From assembly GCF_020966775.1 (NCBI RefSeq), contig NZ_JAJKFV010000029.1:613001-677000 (forward strand): a stretch of DNA of 64,000 nt, given 5' to 3'. This DNA comes from Rhodopirellula halodulae. GTDB lineage: Bacteria > Planctomycetota > Planctomycetia > Pirellulales > Pirellulaceae. Of this stretch, positions 1 through 8,178 are shown in pieces (the first letter of the stretch is position 1; every line of letters begins with the position of its first letter). Made by a program: the position numbers and the translations under genes. Below the pieces are notes generated by a model. It was not told the DNA's origin and made no database searches. It was given only the letters and a program-made list of their open reading frames with translations.

Positions 1-75
1 CACCTTGCCGGCCCGGTTGGCTGACCGGTGGACCTCCCGCAGGGCTAGCGCAAATTCGGCTTTCTGATTTTTCAT
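1..75 (-). CDS. N-terminus of an unidentified protein, cut by the window edge
   Basis: An open frame starts with ATG at 75-73 on the minus strand and runs off the window after 25 codons (MKNQKAEFAL then ALREVHRSANRAGKV). It is divergent from the acyltransferase gene at 180, with about 100 bp between them, a normal promoter-sized gap. Too little is visible to name a family. It could also be a chance open frame. Confidence 0.3.
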   Translation of the reverse strand, partial: MKNQKAEFALALREVHRSANRAGKV

Positions 76-179
76 ATTGTTTGAGATTTTCAGCCGTTGC
101 TAGGTAACTCGACCGGAAGTCTTGCTCCGTTTGTGGAGCAGGATTCGGCTTTGAGCCCCGGAAAAGTTGGAACTGACGC

Positions 180-806
180 ATGGACGTGTTGCAGTGCTTG
201 GGAACGAGCGACCCATTGTTTGATTGGGTCCAAGAGATCCGGCGAGATGGATCAAATCAGACGCTCTTCGACTTTGATGATTTCAGTCGTCACTATGTTT
301 TGGTTTGGGAGGGACAGCCTCTTGGGGCTTTGACCGTTCAAGAAGCAAGCGAGGCTCGATTGGATTGTGAGGATCACTATCCTTCCGCCGTTTTCGAGCG
401 TCACCGTGATCAATTGTTCGGGACTTGCAAGCTAAGGATTCGACGCGGTCCGGCCACGCCGATGTTGGCACTGAGGACGCTCGTGCGGGGCTTGTGGCAA
501 GATCAACTGCAGCGTGGCAAGCGAATCTGCATCGTGAACGCAGAGCATCGAATGCGAGCGTTCTATCGACGCATTGGATTCAGTCATTTGCCTGGCTTTG
601 ACTTCGTTCATCCCCAGTTGAGCACACAAAGCATTGTGTTGTTGATGGGGGTGGACACGAGTCAGCGTTCTTACTGTCAGGACTTGTTTGAGACCATTCA
701 CAACCCGGTCGATCAGCAGGCTTTGGTGGAAGCGTGTTGCGGTTCGCTCGCAGGAATCGGTTTGACTTCAAAGACTGGGCCTCGCAAGTTGGCGGTGGCG
801 GCATGA
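180..806 (+). CDS. FeeM-like GNAT N-acyltransferase
   Basis: A 208-residue soluble protein that looks like a single GNAT domain. Residues 111-134 hold the typical strand-helix end of a GNAT (GKRICIVN followed by HRMRAFYRRIGF), and residues 144-149 read HPQLST. This arrangement resembles the autoinducer-synthase-like acyltransferases, including FeeM-type N-acyl amino acid synthases, which use acyl carrier proteins as donors. The family placement is from motif shape only. The stop overlaps the next gene's start (ATGA), so the two are translationally coupled. The partner is an adenylate-forming-like protein, which suggests a small acyl-product pathway. The substrate is unknown. Confidence 0.6.
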   Translation: MDVLQCLGTSDPLFDWVQEIRRDGSNQTLFDFDDFSRHYVLVWEGQPLGALTVQEASEARLDCEDHYPSAVFERHRDQLFGTCKLRIRRGPATPMLALRTLVRGLWQDQLQRGKRICIVNAEHRMRAFYRRIGFSHLPGFDFVHPQLSTQSIVLLMGVDTSQRSYCQDLFETIHNPVDQQALVEACCGSLAGIGLTSKTGPRKLAVAA

Positions 807-1798
807 ACGGGAAAGTGCTTTCGTATTCGGCGGGTTCCACTTCCCTGGATCCCTACAAGTTTCGCGTCATCAACGACCAGCAGCCATCCGGAAAGATGCA
901 GCGATTGGCGATGGTGTTTCCAGAGCTTGCATCGTTCTTTGGCGATCCATCGCAGTCACTGGTCATCGATGCGTATCCAGCCGCGTTGGGCGGGATGGAG
1001 TCCATGACTCGAGTCATCACCTACTTGCATCCGCCCACCTGCGTTCGGGCATTGCGGTTGGCAGCAGCAGAAAAACGTCGCGTTGTCTTCATCGGTCAGC
1101 CCTTGGCGGGGGCTGATCTGCTGTTGCACGCCATGGAAACTGAGATGCAATGGCCAACAGAAATCCTCTGGGCAACGGGTGGTTATCCGATGCCAACGTC
1201 ATTGCAGCAATGTGTCAAGGATTGGCTGGCCGACCGTGGGTGCGAGCTTTCCGTGTTGAAGGCGTATGGTGTGGCCGAGTTGGATCACACGTTGCTTGCA
1301 TCGATGGAACAAGACATCGAATTGCAGCCAATCTATCAATTGATCGACGAGAGACTGCAGTTGGATCAATCCATGAACGCAACGACGATGAGGTTCAACG
1401 GCCAGGTCGTGGCCAACCCGGATCGCATCCAAAAGACAGGAATGGGATACCACATTCAAGGCGATCCATCACGCTACAACCATGGCGTGCTTCGATGGCT
1501 GGAACAATGGCAGCCATCGGATTGGAAACGCTGCACGGGCTACTTTGCCGAACGGGATGGAGAAGTCATCTTGCAGCGAAGGCTGGTGCGATCCGTCGCG
1601 GTTCCTGGTGTGGTCAATCGCATGAGCTTCGAAGCGATGGCTTCGCTGCCTCGCGGAACCAAGTGCCAACCGGTCTGCCATTTCGAGTTCATGGCAGATC
1701 ACGGTATGTCGTGGCTAGAAAAGCCAAAGTGGAACCTGCAACTGTTTACGCAGCTCGCTGAGGAACGTAATCGTAGTGCGGTTTCTGCCGCCGCTTGA
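803..1798 (+). CDS. Reduced adenylate-forming (ANL/LuxE-like) protein
   Basis: 331 residues from the ATG that overlaps the upstream stop. An in-frame extension to 734 lies inside the previous gene and is less likely. Residues 120-131 (EILWATGGYPMP), 154-159 (AYGVAE) and 242-260 (WKRCTGYF then DGEVILQRR) line up with the core A4/A5, YGxTE and TGD-DG-R motifs of acyl-adenylating enzymes. The usual N-terminal phosphate-binding loop SGTTG is not obvious, and the protein is much shorter than normal family members. It may activate an acyl group for the coupled GNAT protein, or be a non-catalytic relative. Its last 53 bases overlap the convergent regulator gene. Confidence 0.5.
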   Translation: MNGKVLSYSAGSTSLDPYKFRVINDQQPSGKMQRLAMVFPELASFFGDPSQSLVIDAYPAALGGMESMTRVITYLHPPTCVRALRLAAAEKRRVVFIGQPLAGADLLLHAMETEMQWPTEILWATGGYPMPTSLQQCVKDWLADRGCELSVLKAYGVAELDHTLLASMEQDIELQPIYQLIDERLQLDQSMNATTMRFNGQVVANPDRIQKTGMGYHIQGDPSRYNHGVLRWLEQWQPSDWKRCTGYFAERDGEVILQRRLVRSVAVPGVVNRMSFEAMASLPRGTKCQPVCHFEFMADHGMSWLEKPKWNLQLFTQLAEERNRSAVSAAA

Positions 1799-2789
1799 TC
1801 ACTCCCAGCAGCCCACGAAGCATACGTCGGCTGAACGAGGCTTTGTCGGCAGCTTTGATCAACATGGCGAAGTGTTTGAACGTGGACCAGTTCGAGAACT
1901 CTTCCGTCCCCAAAATACGTGCGTCTTCACCGAACCAAAAGATTGGGTAGTTGAATTCAGGTTCAGCGGAGTCTTCCGCGATGAAGCCAATGGTTTTCAA
2001 CCTGCGCTCGTTCAGTGGGCTGGCGGAGAAAGAGACCATCTCAAAGTCGGTCCCATTCGGGTCGATCGCGAGTCGAGCGACTTGCGAGAGCAACACGAAA
2101 CTCAGTGATTCAGTGACCTGATACCAAGGACGCCGGCAGCGATTGGTGAACTCGGTGACCGAATCCAGCAACAGATATTGCGACTGGTCATCAATGTCGT
2201 CGGGGGAGATGTCGAGCCATGCCAGTTCACCGTTACGAAACGCAGTGAAAGCCTCCTTTGTTAGGGGCAAAGCAATGCTCACGCCGCAGATCGTTCCATC
2301 GTAGCGGTCGACCCGGATGCATCCTGGGTTGCGTTTCCAATAGTCGACGTAGCGTTGCTCATACCGAAAGTAGACTTCGTTGATTGCTTCGTCGCGTTTG
2401 AGCGCTTGTTCTTGGTGCTCCTCGGAACCCCATTTTTGAATGTGGATGCTGAAGTTTTCGCGCATCAATCGAACGATCTCGATCACCTCCGCTTCGTCGC
2501 GGCACATGCTGCCGTCTGTGATCGGTCGTCTGGTTCTAAATGTGTCTGCCAACGACCATGGCAAATCGGCAAAGGCGTCTTGGCCGGTCCCGGGATCGAT
2601 GCGAACCAATTGATCGGGTTCCATTCCCAGCGCACCCGCGATTCGCCGCATGGTCCCGCTGGAAACGTTTTGCCCAGATTCCGCAAATTGCACGGTTCTC
2701 GAAGAAACACCAGCTCGCGCCGCCAATTGAAGTTGCGACAACCCCAAACTTTTGCGGGCCTGTTTGAGATGAGCGTTAGCTTGTGCCAT
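1746..2789 (-). CDS. XRE-family regulator with C-terminal GNAT-like domain
   Basis: 347 residues. Residues 7-60 form a helix-turn-helix of the Cro/C1 type (ARKSLGLSQLQLAARAGVSS then RTVQFAESG). From about residue 95 the protein resembles a GNAT fold, ending with LKTIGFIAED and a FNYPIFWF strand. The gene converges on the acyltransferase/ligase pair with a 53-bp 3' overlap, suggesting it controls or senses their product. A direct repeat lies just upstream of the start (2824-2841) and is a candidate operator. A HTH joined to an acyltransferase-like sensor is unusual; the GNAT assignment is an inference from layout. Confidence 0.6.
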   Translation of the reverse strand: MAQANAHLKQARKSLGLSQLQLAARAGVSSRTVQFAESGQNVSSGTMRRIAGALGMEPDQLVRIDPGTGQDAFADLPWSLADTFRTRRPITDGSMCRDEAEVIEIVRLMRENFSIHIQKWGSEEHQEQALKRDEAINEVYFRYEQRYVDYWKRNPGCIRVDRYDGTICGVSIALPLTKEAFTAFRNGELAWLDISPDDIDDQSQYLLLDSVTEFTNRCRRPWYQVTESLSFVLLSQVARLAIDPNGTDFEMVSFSASPLNERRLKTIGFIAEDSAEPEFNYPIFWFGEDARILGTEEFSNWSTFKHFAMLIKAADKASFSRRMLRGLLGVIKRRQKPHYDYVPQRAA

Positions 2790-2823
2790 TCCAAAACCTG
2801 TTTTTCGTCAAATTCAAACTGGG

Positions 2824-2841
2824 TTGCGCATGACTTGCGCA
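2824..2841. promoter_or_regulatory. Tandem TTGCGCA direct repeat, candidate operator
   Basis: TTGCGCA, then TGAC, then TTGCGCA: two identical 7-mers with an 11-bp period, one helical turn, 35 bp upstream of the XRE regulator start. The spacing suits cooperative binding by a HTH dimer. Autoregulation is inferred. Confidence 0.35.
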
Positions 2842-3269
2842 CGACGGTGTTTGGTGAAAACTATCTTCAAGTGAGTCGGTCGCTCCATCCGAGACGAATC
2901 GTGATTCGCCATGCGGTTTACGGGGCAGCGTCTCGCATGTGAGCGACCGACTTCTTTCGCCCGGCCGGCTCAATTTTAGCGGTTGGGTACGCTGATGGGT
3001 TGAAACAGACGCCGGGGGGCGAGGCTCCCAAAATCGGTTTGCATGCTCCCCCCACTGCAGGGTTCAACTCTCGCGTTGGTCGCAAAACTGCGAGGCATCA
3101 GTTTAACCAGGGCAAACGAGCCGCCAAACCCTGAGTCTTGAACACTGCGGAGATCGTTCCCGCTGAATCGCGTTGCGGTGACGGTTGTGACGGTGCGGGA
3201 AACCGGAAAGTGGGGTTTGGGCGAAGCTGAGCCTGCGAGGACCGTGGGGCTTTCCCGTGACCCACGATT

Positions 3270-3300
3270 TTGTGTTGCGGAAAACCGTTTTTGCTAGGAT
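3270..3300 (+). promoter_or_regulatory. Possible promoter of the SRPBCC gene
   Basis: TAGGAT at 3295-3300 is preceded by TGC, forming an extended -10 type element (TTGCTAGGAT). TTGTGT at 3270-3275 could serve as -35, although the 19-bp spacer is long. It sits 45 bp before the chosen start codon. Confidence 0.25.
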
Positions 3301-3344
3301 GCGGCGGGGCGTCTCGCTTCTCGGCTTCGAAGATTGGGTTCACC

Positions 3345-4304
3345 ATGCCAGCATTTCACATTCAGCGTTCTCAGTGCATCGACGCGGACGTTCAAGACGT
3401 CTACGACGCGGTGGTCGACTATTCGACGTGGACTCGCTGGTCGCCCTGGTTGCAGGTGGACCCCGAAGCGGAAGTGAACGTTAGCGAACCGTCCAACAAA
3501 ATCGGCGCGACCTATCACTGGAATGGCGAGCTGGTCGGCGAAGGCTCGATGACCCATAGCCAATTAGAGCCGCCAAAAAACGCGGCCTCCAAAGCTTCCA
3601 TGAAGGCTGATCTGGCGTTTATCAAACCATTCAAGTCGGAATCGAAAGTCGAGTTTGAGATTGAGCCGATGATGACCGACGGTCGACCAGGTTCGAAGAT
3701 CACTTGGCACATGCGAGGCAAACTGCCTTGGTTCTTGTTCTGGATGAAGTCAATGATGGAAGTGTTCGTGGGCATGGACTACGAACGCGGCTTGTTGATG
3801 TTCAAACAGTTTGTCGAAACGGGGGAGGTGCTATCCAAGCTGGAGATCCAAGGCGTTGTCAACGAACCCGAACGAATGGTCATTGGGCAGCGCGGCGGAT
3901 GCACGATGGATGATCTGGGCGAGCACATGACGGCGACGCTCAACCGGGTGAAGCCTCACTACGATTCGTCCGATGCTCGCGTGCACGATTGGGCCAGCCT
4001 GTATCACACGACTTCTGATTTGCGCAAACGATGGTTCGATTACACGGCGGGTTACTTGGCAGATGCGGGCACGCCAGTTCCAAACGATTGCGTGGCCGAC
4101 ATTGCACCCGCCGGGAAGTTTCTGTTGGTCCGCCACATCGGTGACTACGCACACATGGGCAACGCCTGGTCGGGCGGGATTCAATACATCCGATACAAGA
4201 AACTGAAGATGGCGAAAGCCGTTGGCTATGAGATCTATCGCAATGATCCCGAGACCACGGAAACAAAGGATTTGATCACCGACGTTTACATCGCTTTGAA
4301 GTGA
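3345..4304 (+). CDS. SRPBCC-domain protein fused to GyrI-like effector-binding domain
   Basis: 319 residues from ATG 3345; a longer frame back to 3270 has no better start. Residues 1-150 look like a START/SRPBCC hydrophobic-pocket domain (IDADVQDVYDAVVDYSTWTR at the start, tryptophan-rich). The second half, from about residue 165, ends in a pattern (FLLVRHIGDY then YEIYRNDPETT and DVYIALK) typical of AraC/GyrI-type small-molecule binding domains. No DNA-binding domain is present, so it is probably a stand-alone ligand-binding protein, possibly in stress or detoxification. Its 3' end overlaps the convergent sirtuin gene by 19 bp. Confidence 0.75.
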   Translation: MPAFHIQRSQCIDADVQDVYDAVVDYSTWTRWSPWLQVDPEAEVNVSEPSNKIGATYHWNGELVGEGSMTHSQLEPPKNAASKASMKADLAFIKPFKSESKVEFEIEPMMTDGRPGSKITWHMRGKLPWFLFWMKSMMEVFVGMDYERGLLMFKQFVETGEVLSKLEIQGVVNEPERMVIGQRGGCTMDDLGEHMTATLNRVKPHYDSSDARVHDWASLYHTTSDLRKRWFDYTAGYLADAGTPVPNDCVADIAPAGKFLLVRHIGDYAHMGNAWSGGIQYIRYKKLKMAKAVGYEIYRNDPETTETKDLITDVYIALK

Positions 4305-5005
4305 TCCAAGAGCTGGGGGACTTCATCGCCCGCTTTACCGCGAATGGTTTCGTCGAAGGCGCTCGATGCAGGAGTGTCATCCAGATTGACTTCGATGCGT
4401 CGGCAAGAAGGCGGGGTTTGCGCAACGATTCCCGCAGCGGGATAAACCAACCCTGAAGTCCCGATGGCGATGAAGAGATCGGCCGCCTGAGCCGCTTGTT
4501 CGATACGCGACAGTCCGATTGGCATCTCGCCGAACCAAACCACATTCGGACGCAAACAGCCTCGCATGGAATCGTTTTCAGGTTCCTCGGGATGCGGCGT
4601 GTCCACGCTGAGATCGTCCGTCCAATCGAAGATGGTTTCGGTATATAGGCAGCGAGCTTGCAGCAATTGTCCGTGCATTGCCAGCACATTTTGACTGCCC
4701 GCACGTTGATGCAGATTGTCGATGTTCTGCGTCACCAGCAAGAAACGACCGCGATCTTTCGCGAGATGGTCTCGCTCGAAATCCGCCAATGCAACGTGAG
4801 CCGCGTTGGGTTGAATGTTCGGTTGCTGCAGTGCTCGTCGTCGTTGGTTGTAAAACTCGTGCACCAAATCAGGATTGCGTGCAAAGCCTTGTGGCGTGGC
4901 GACCTCTTCCACCGCATGGCCTTCCCAAAGTCCGTCGGCGTCACGAAAAGTCGGGATGCCGGACTCAGCCGAGATGCCGGCACCGGAGAGGATCAGAACG
5001 TTCAT
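4286..5005 (-). CDS. cobB: NAD-dependent protein deacylase (class III sirtuin)
   Basis: 239 residues, a typical length. It removes acyl groups from lysines using NAD. The sequence shows the NAD-binding GAGISAESGIPTFRD (9-22), TQNIDNLHQRAG (92-103), the catalytic histidine H111 (MHG) and RPNVVWFGE (152-160). Y52 and R55 (FYNQRR) are the class III signature linked to desuccinylase/demalonylase activity in CobB and SIRT5. Only two cysteines (C119, C150) remain where four normally bind zinc. It lies 66 bp downstream of rnr on the same strand and is probably co-transcribed. Confidence 0.9.
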   Translation of the reverse strand: MNVLILSGAGISAESGIPTFRDADGLWEGHAVEEVATPQGFARNPDLVHEFYNQRRRALQQPNIQPNAAHVALADFERDHLAKDRGRFLLVTQNIDNLHQRAGSQNVLAMHGQLLQARCLYTETIFDWTDDLSVDTPHPEEPENDSMRGCLRPNVVWFGEMPIGLSRIEQAAQAADLFIAIGTSGLVYPAAGIVAQTPPSCRRIEVNLDDTPASSAFDETIRGKAGDEVPQLLDHFKAM

Positions 5006-5071
5006 GGATTGCTAACAAGCGTGATCGGGAACCGTCGGGCAAGAAAGTTCGAGGCCGAAACATGGTTTGGG

Positions 5072-7366
5072 TCATCGCCGTCGACGTTTCTTCTTGTCCC
5101 GGCGATCAGCCTTCTTTTTGTTCTTGTAAGGTGACTGCTTCGCTTTGCTCTTCGATGTCGGACGCGGATCGTTGCGTCCGGCGGAATGGTTTTTGACAAC
5201 GTCCAGATAGAGCTGGCGATCCTGCAGATCCACCTTGCCGATCCGCACCGTCAAGTGATCGCCGAGGCGATAGCGGTTGCCTTCTTGGAAACCAACCAGC
5301 ATCTGGCCACGTCGCTCAAATCGATACTGATCGCGAGGCAGTTCCGTCACGGGAATGAAGCCGTCAACAGGAAGCTTCAGACACCGCGCATGGATGCCGT
5401 CGGCGAATACTCGGCTGATGACGGCCTCAAGCGTTTCGCCTTGTTTCTTCTTCAGGAAGTGAAGCAGTTTCAGCTCGATCAATTCGCGTTCCGCCTGTGC
5501 CGCATTGCGTTCAGCGTCGCTGCACTCGTGCCCCAATTTGACCAACTCCGCGAATGATTCGTCCGGAGTGGGTTTCTCATCCAACAATCGTTGGACCAAC
5601 CGGTGAACGCTCAGGTCGGGGTACCGGCGGATGGGGCTGGTGAAGTGGCAGTAGTGCTCTTTGTCGAGTGCGTAGTGTCCTTCCCGGTGCGGTCCGTAAA
5701 CCGCTTTGCTCATGCTTTTTAACACGGCGAAATTGACAGCGTTCTCAAGACGCGTGCCCGCGACTTTGTCCAGGACGGCTTGGATCTCAAAGCGGCTTTC
5801 CACGTTGTCAAACCCGAGTCCCAGGTCTTTGACAAAGCTGCTCAGTTGACGAAGTTTGCGTCGTTCGGGCGGGGCGTGGATGCGATGCAGGAAGTTGAGT
5901 TCCAAATCATCCAGCCACATTGCGACGGCTTCATTGCCGAGCAACATGAACTCTTCGATGATTTGGTGACTCTCGGTGTTCTCGACTTGGTAGGCGCCTT
6001 TGACCTTGCCGGTGCGATCCAATTCCAACTTGATGTCGGGCATGTCCATCGACAGCGAACCGTCTTTGAAGCGACGTTTGCGAATTTTCATCGCCAACGT
6101 GTGCATGTTGGTTAGCAATTCGCAGATTGGTTCTCCCCAATCGCTTTGGAATGTTCCCGGCGATGCCAGGAATTGATCGATCTGTTCGTAGTTGAATCGT
6201 CGATCACTTCGAATCGCAGCGTTGTGCACTTCGCTGTGGGTGATGGTCAGATCGTCCAGCATCTCGATCTCAACGGTCTTCACCAAACGCATGCGTTCGG
6301 GCTGCAGCGACGCCAAGTGGTTGCTGATGATCTCGGGGATCATCGGAATCACACGGTCAGGCAGATAGACGCTGGTGCCGCGGCGTCGCGCCTCCACGTC
6401 CAGCTTTCCATTGACCGGAACAAAGTGGCTGACGTCGGCGATGTGCACCCACAAACGCCAGCGGCCGTCTTCGCGTTGCAATGAGATGGCATCGTCGAAA
6501 TCGCGGGCATCGAAAGGATCGATCGTGATGGTCAACATCTCCGTCAGATCCTTGCGATCCTCCGGAACCTCATCGTCGTTGAACGCATCGGCCTGTTCGC
6601 GAGCCTCGTCCAGCACCTCTTCCGGAAACTCGTCCGGCAAACCGAACTGCCGCATGATCGTCAGCGTGTCGATCGCCGGGTTTTTGCTGCTGCCCAAGCG
6701 TTCGAGAATCACCGCTTCACCGCCACCGCCTTCTTCGTCGGGAAAGTCAACGATCTCGACGAAGATCTTGTCGTTGTCTTGCAGAGGCAATCCGCGAACG
6801 TCGCCGACGCCGATAGGGGCTTCGTAGTGAACGCCGTCGAGATAGACGACCGGTCCATCGATCGTGTCAGAGCCGGGGTGGTTGGATTGCGGGGAGGAGT
6901 AAAACGTGCCCGTGAATTGGCGGCGTGCACGTTGCAGGACTTCCACCACTCGGCCTTCCACGCCGCCGCGTCGTCCCGGTTCGATCATGACCGCGACCAA
7001 GTCGCCTTCCAGTGCACCGCCGGTCATGCCCGGTGGAACGAAGACATCTTCGGGAACATCGGCATCCGCATTGCCGCCTCCGCTGGACGGTCGGACAAAT
7101 CCAAAGCCGCCACCCATGGCGCGTCGGAACGTTCCGCGAATCTGATCAGCAGGACCGCCAAACGCGGCCGCGGCCATCACCAAGTGGTTGCCGCCATACA
7201 CCAGCCGGCCTTCCAGCACCAATTGCTTGATCACTCGCCGAACTTCGCGGTAACCGTCCGCATCCAGTTCCAACAGAGCCGCGATTTTTTTGGGTTTGCT
7301 AGGACGGTATTCCGCCGCATGAACGAGTCGCAGAACGCGATCGGTCAATTCTTGTGAGACTTGCAT
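5072..7366 (-). CDS. rnr: Ribonuclease R
   Basis: 764 residues from ATG 7366; seven more codons are open upstream but MQVSQELTDRVLRL is the natural start. It is a 3'-5' exoribonuclease that degrades structured RNA. The order is an N-terminal winged helix (about 1-65), cold-shock-like OB folds, the RNB catalytic domain with DPFDARDFDDAIS carrying the metal-binding aspartates, an S1 domain near 640-725, and a lysine/arginine-rich tail that ends RRDKKKRRRR and probably grips RNA. It lies between tdk and cobB on the minus strand with gaps of about 110 and 70 bp, so the three may form one operon. Confidence 0.95.
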   Translation of the reverse strand: MQVSQELTDRVLRLVHAAEYRPSKPKKIAALLELDADGYREVRRVIKQLVLEGRLVYGGNHLVMAAAAFGGPADQIRGTFRRAMGGGFGFVRPSSGGGNADADVPEDVFVPPGMTGGALEGDLVAVMIEPGRRGGVEGRVVEVLQRARRQFTGTFYSSPQSNHPGSDTIDGPVVYLDGVHYEAPIGVGDVRGLPLQDNDKIFVEIVDFPDEEGGGGEAVILERLGSSKNPAIDTLTIMRQFGLPDEFPEEVLDEAREQADAFNDDEVPEDRKDLTEMLTITIDPFDARDFDDAISLQREDGRWRLWVHIADVSHFVPVNGKLDVEARRRGTSVYLPDRVIPMIPEIISNHLASLQPERMRLVKTVEIEMLDDLTITHSEVHNAAIRSDRRFNYEQIDQFLASPGTFQSDWGEPICELLTNMHTLAMKIRKRRFKDGSLSMDMPDIKLELDRTGKVKGAYQVENTESHQIIEEFMLLGNEAVAMWLDDLELNFLHRIHAPPERRKLRQLSSFVKDLGLGFDNVESRFEIQAVLDKVAGTRLENAVNFAVLKSMSKAVYGPHREGHYALDKEHYCHFTSPIRRYPDLSVHRLVQRLLDEKPTPDESFAELVKLGHECSDAERNAAQAERELIELKLLHFLKKKQGETLEAVISRVFADGIHARCLKLPVDGFIPVTELPRDQYRFERRGQMLVGFQEGNRYRLGDHLTVRIGKVDLQDRQLYLDVVKNHSAGRNDPRPTSKSKAKQSPYKNKKKADRRDKKKRRRR

Positions 7367-7473
7367 GGCTCCAGAATAGTCCACCAAGGCTCGTGCGGGG
7401 TAGGACGGAAGAATCGCAGCCTATTCGATGAAAAGTGCCAACTTCGAAGCCGCTGAAGAGGTGATTACAAAGC

Positions 7474-8109
7474 CTATCGCTCGGATTGCCGTAGCTCATT
7501 GGAATCCAGCAGAGGCAGGTCGTCTTCGGTGCGTTCGTAAATCGCTTCTTTGAAGTGACGACGGCAAACCGTTTGATAGCGTTCATTGCCACCAATCTGA
7601 ACCTGCTCGCCATCGCGAATCACCTGGCCGGATTCACCCACTCGCAACACCATCGTGGCTTTGCGGCCACAGTGGCAGATCGTTTTGAGTTCCGACAGTG
7701 TGTCCGCCCACGCCAGCAGGTTTTCGCTGCCTTCGAACAAGTTGCCTTGGAAGTCCGTTCGCAAGCCGTAGGCCAAAACCGGAATGTCCAATTCGTCGCA
7801 AACGTCGCTGAGTTGTCGAACCTGTTTTCGCGTCAGGAACTGAGCCTCGTCGACCAAGACGCAGTGCAGCGGATCTCGACGTGCGATTTCCTGGACCATT
7901 TTGAACAGGTTGTCCGCCGTCGTGAACGTTTTCGAATCCGATTCAATGCCAATCCGCGAGGCGACTTTGCCGCTGCCAAACCGCGTGTCGATCTCGGGTG
8001 ACAAAATCAACGTGTTCATGCCACGTTCGCGATAGTTGTAGCTGGATTGCAGCAGAACGGTGGATTTCCCCGCGTTCATCGTGGAATAGTAGAAGTACAG
8101 CTTGGCCAT
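7474..8109 (-). CDS. tdk: Thymidine kinase (type II)
   Basis: 211 residues from ATG 8109. The frame stays open to 8508 but that part overlaps uvrB and lacks family features. It phosphorylates thymidine with ATP for salvage. Visible are the P-loop MNAGKST (10-16), the Mg-binding VDEAQFL and a lasso with CHCGRKATM and a later CRRH, the remains of the structural zinc site. It is divergent from uvrB with a 69-bp shared promoter gap and leads the tdk-rnr-cobB strand. Confidence 0.93.
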   Translation of the reverse strand: MAKLYFYYSTMNAGKSTVLLQSSYNYRERGMNTLILSPEIDTRFGSGKVASRIGIESDSKTFTTADNLFKMVQEIARRDPLHCVLVDEAQFLTRKQVRQLSDVCDELDIPVLAYGLRTDFQGNLFEGSENLLAWADTLSELKTICHCGRKATMVLRVGESGQVIRDGEQVQIGGNERYQTVCRRHFKEAIYERTEDDLPLLDSNELRQSER

Positions 8110-8178
8110 CTCGATGCATTCGGTTTTGGAACCGCGGGGTCTTTGCCGCAGGAATCGACGGTTTGCTAAAGTGCTGGC

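Larger units (their letters stand above)
2790..3344. other. Intergenic region between regulator and SRPBCC gene
   Basis: 555 bp with no convincing gene. Apart from the direct repeat at 2824 and a possible promoter at 3270-3300, it holds a G-rich patch around 3010-3025. Short frames here have no start site or recognisable content. Confidence 0.6.

Noticed and set aside
734-802. Longer start for the adenylate-forming protein
   Set aside because: Overlaps the upstream gene; ATG 803 forms an ATGA coupling.
8110-8178. LexA-type operator before uvrB
   Set aside because: No clear repeat or palindrome matching a known SOS box.
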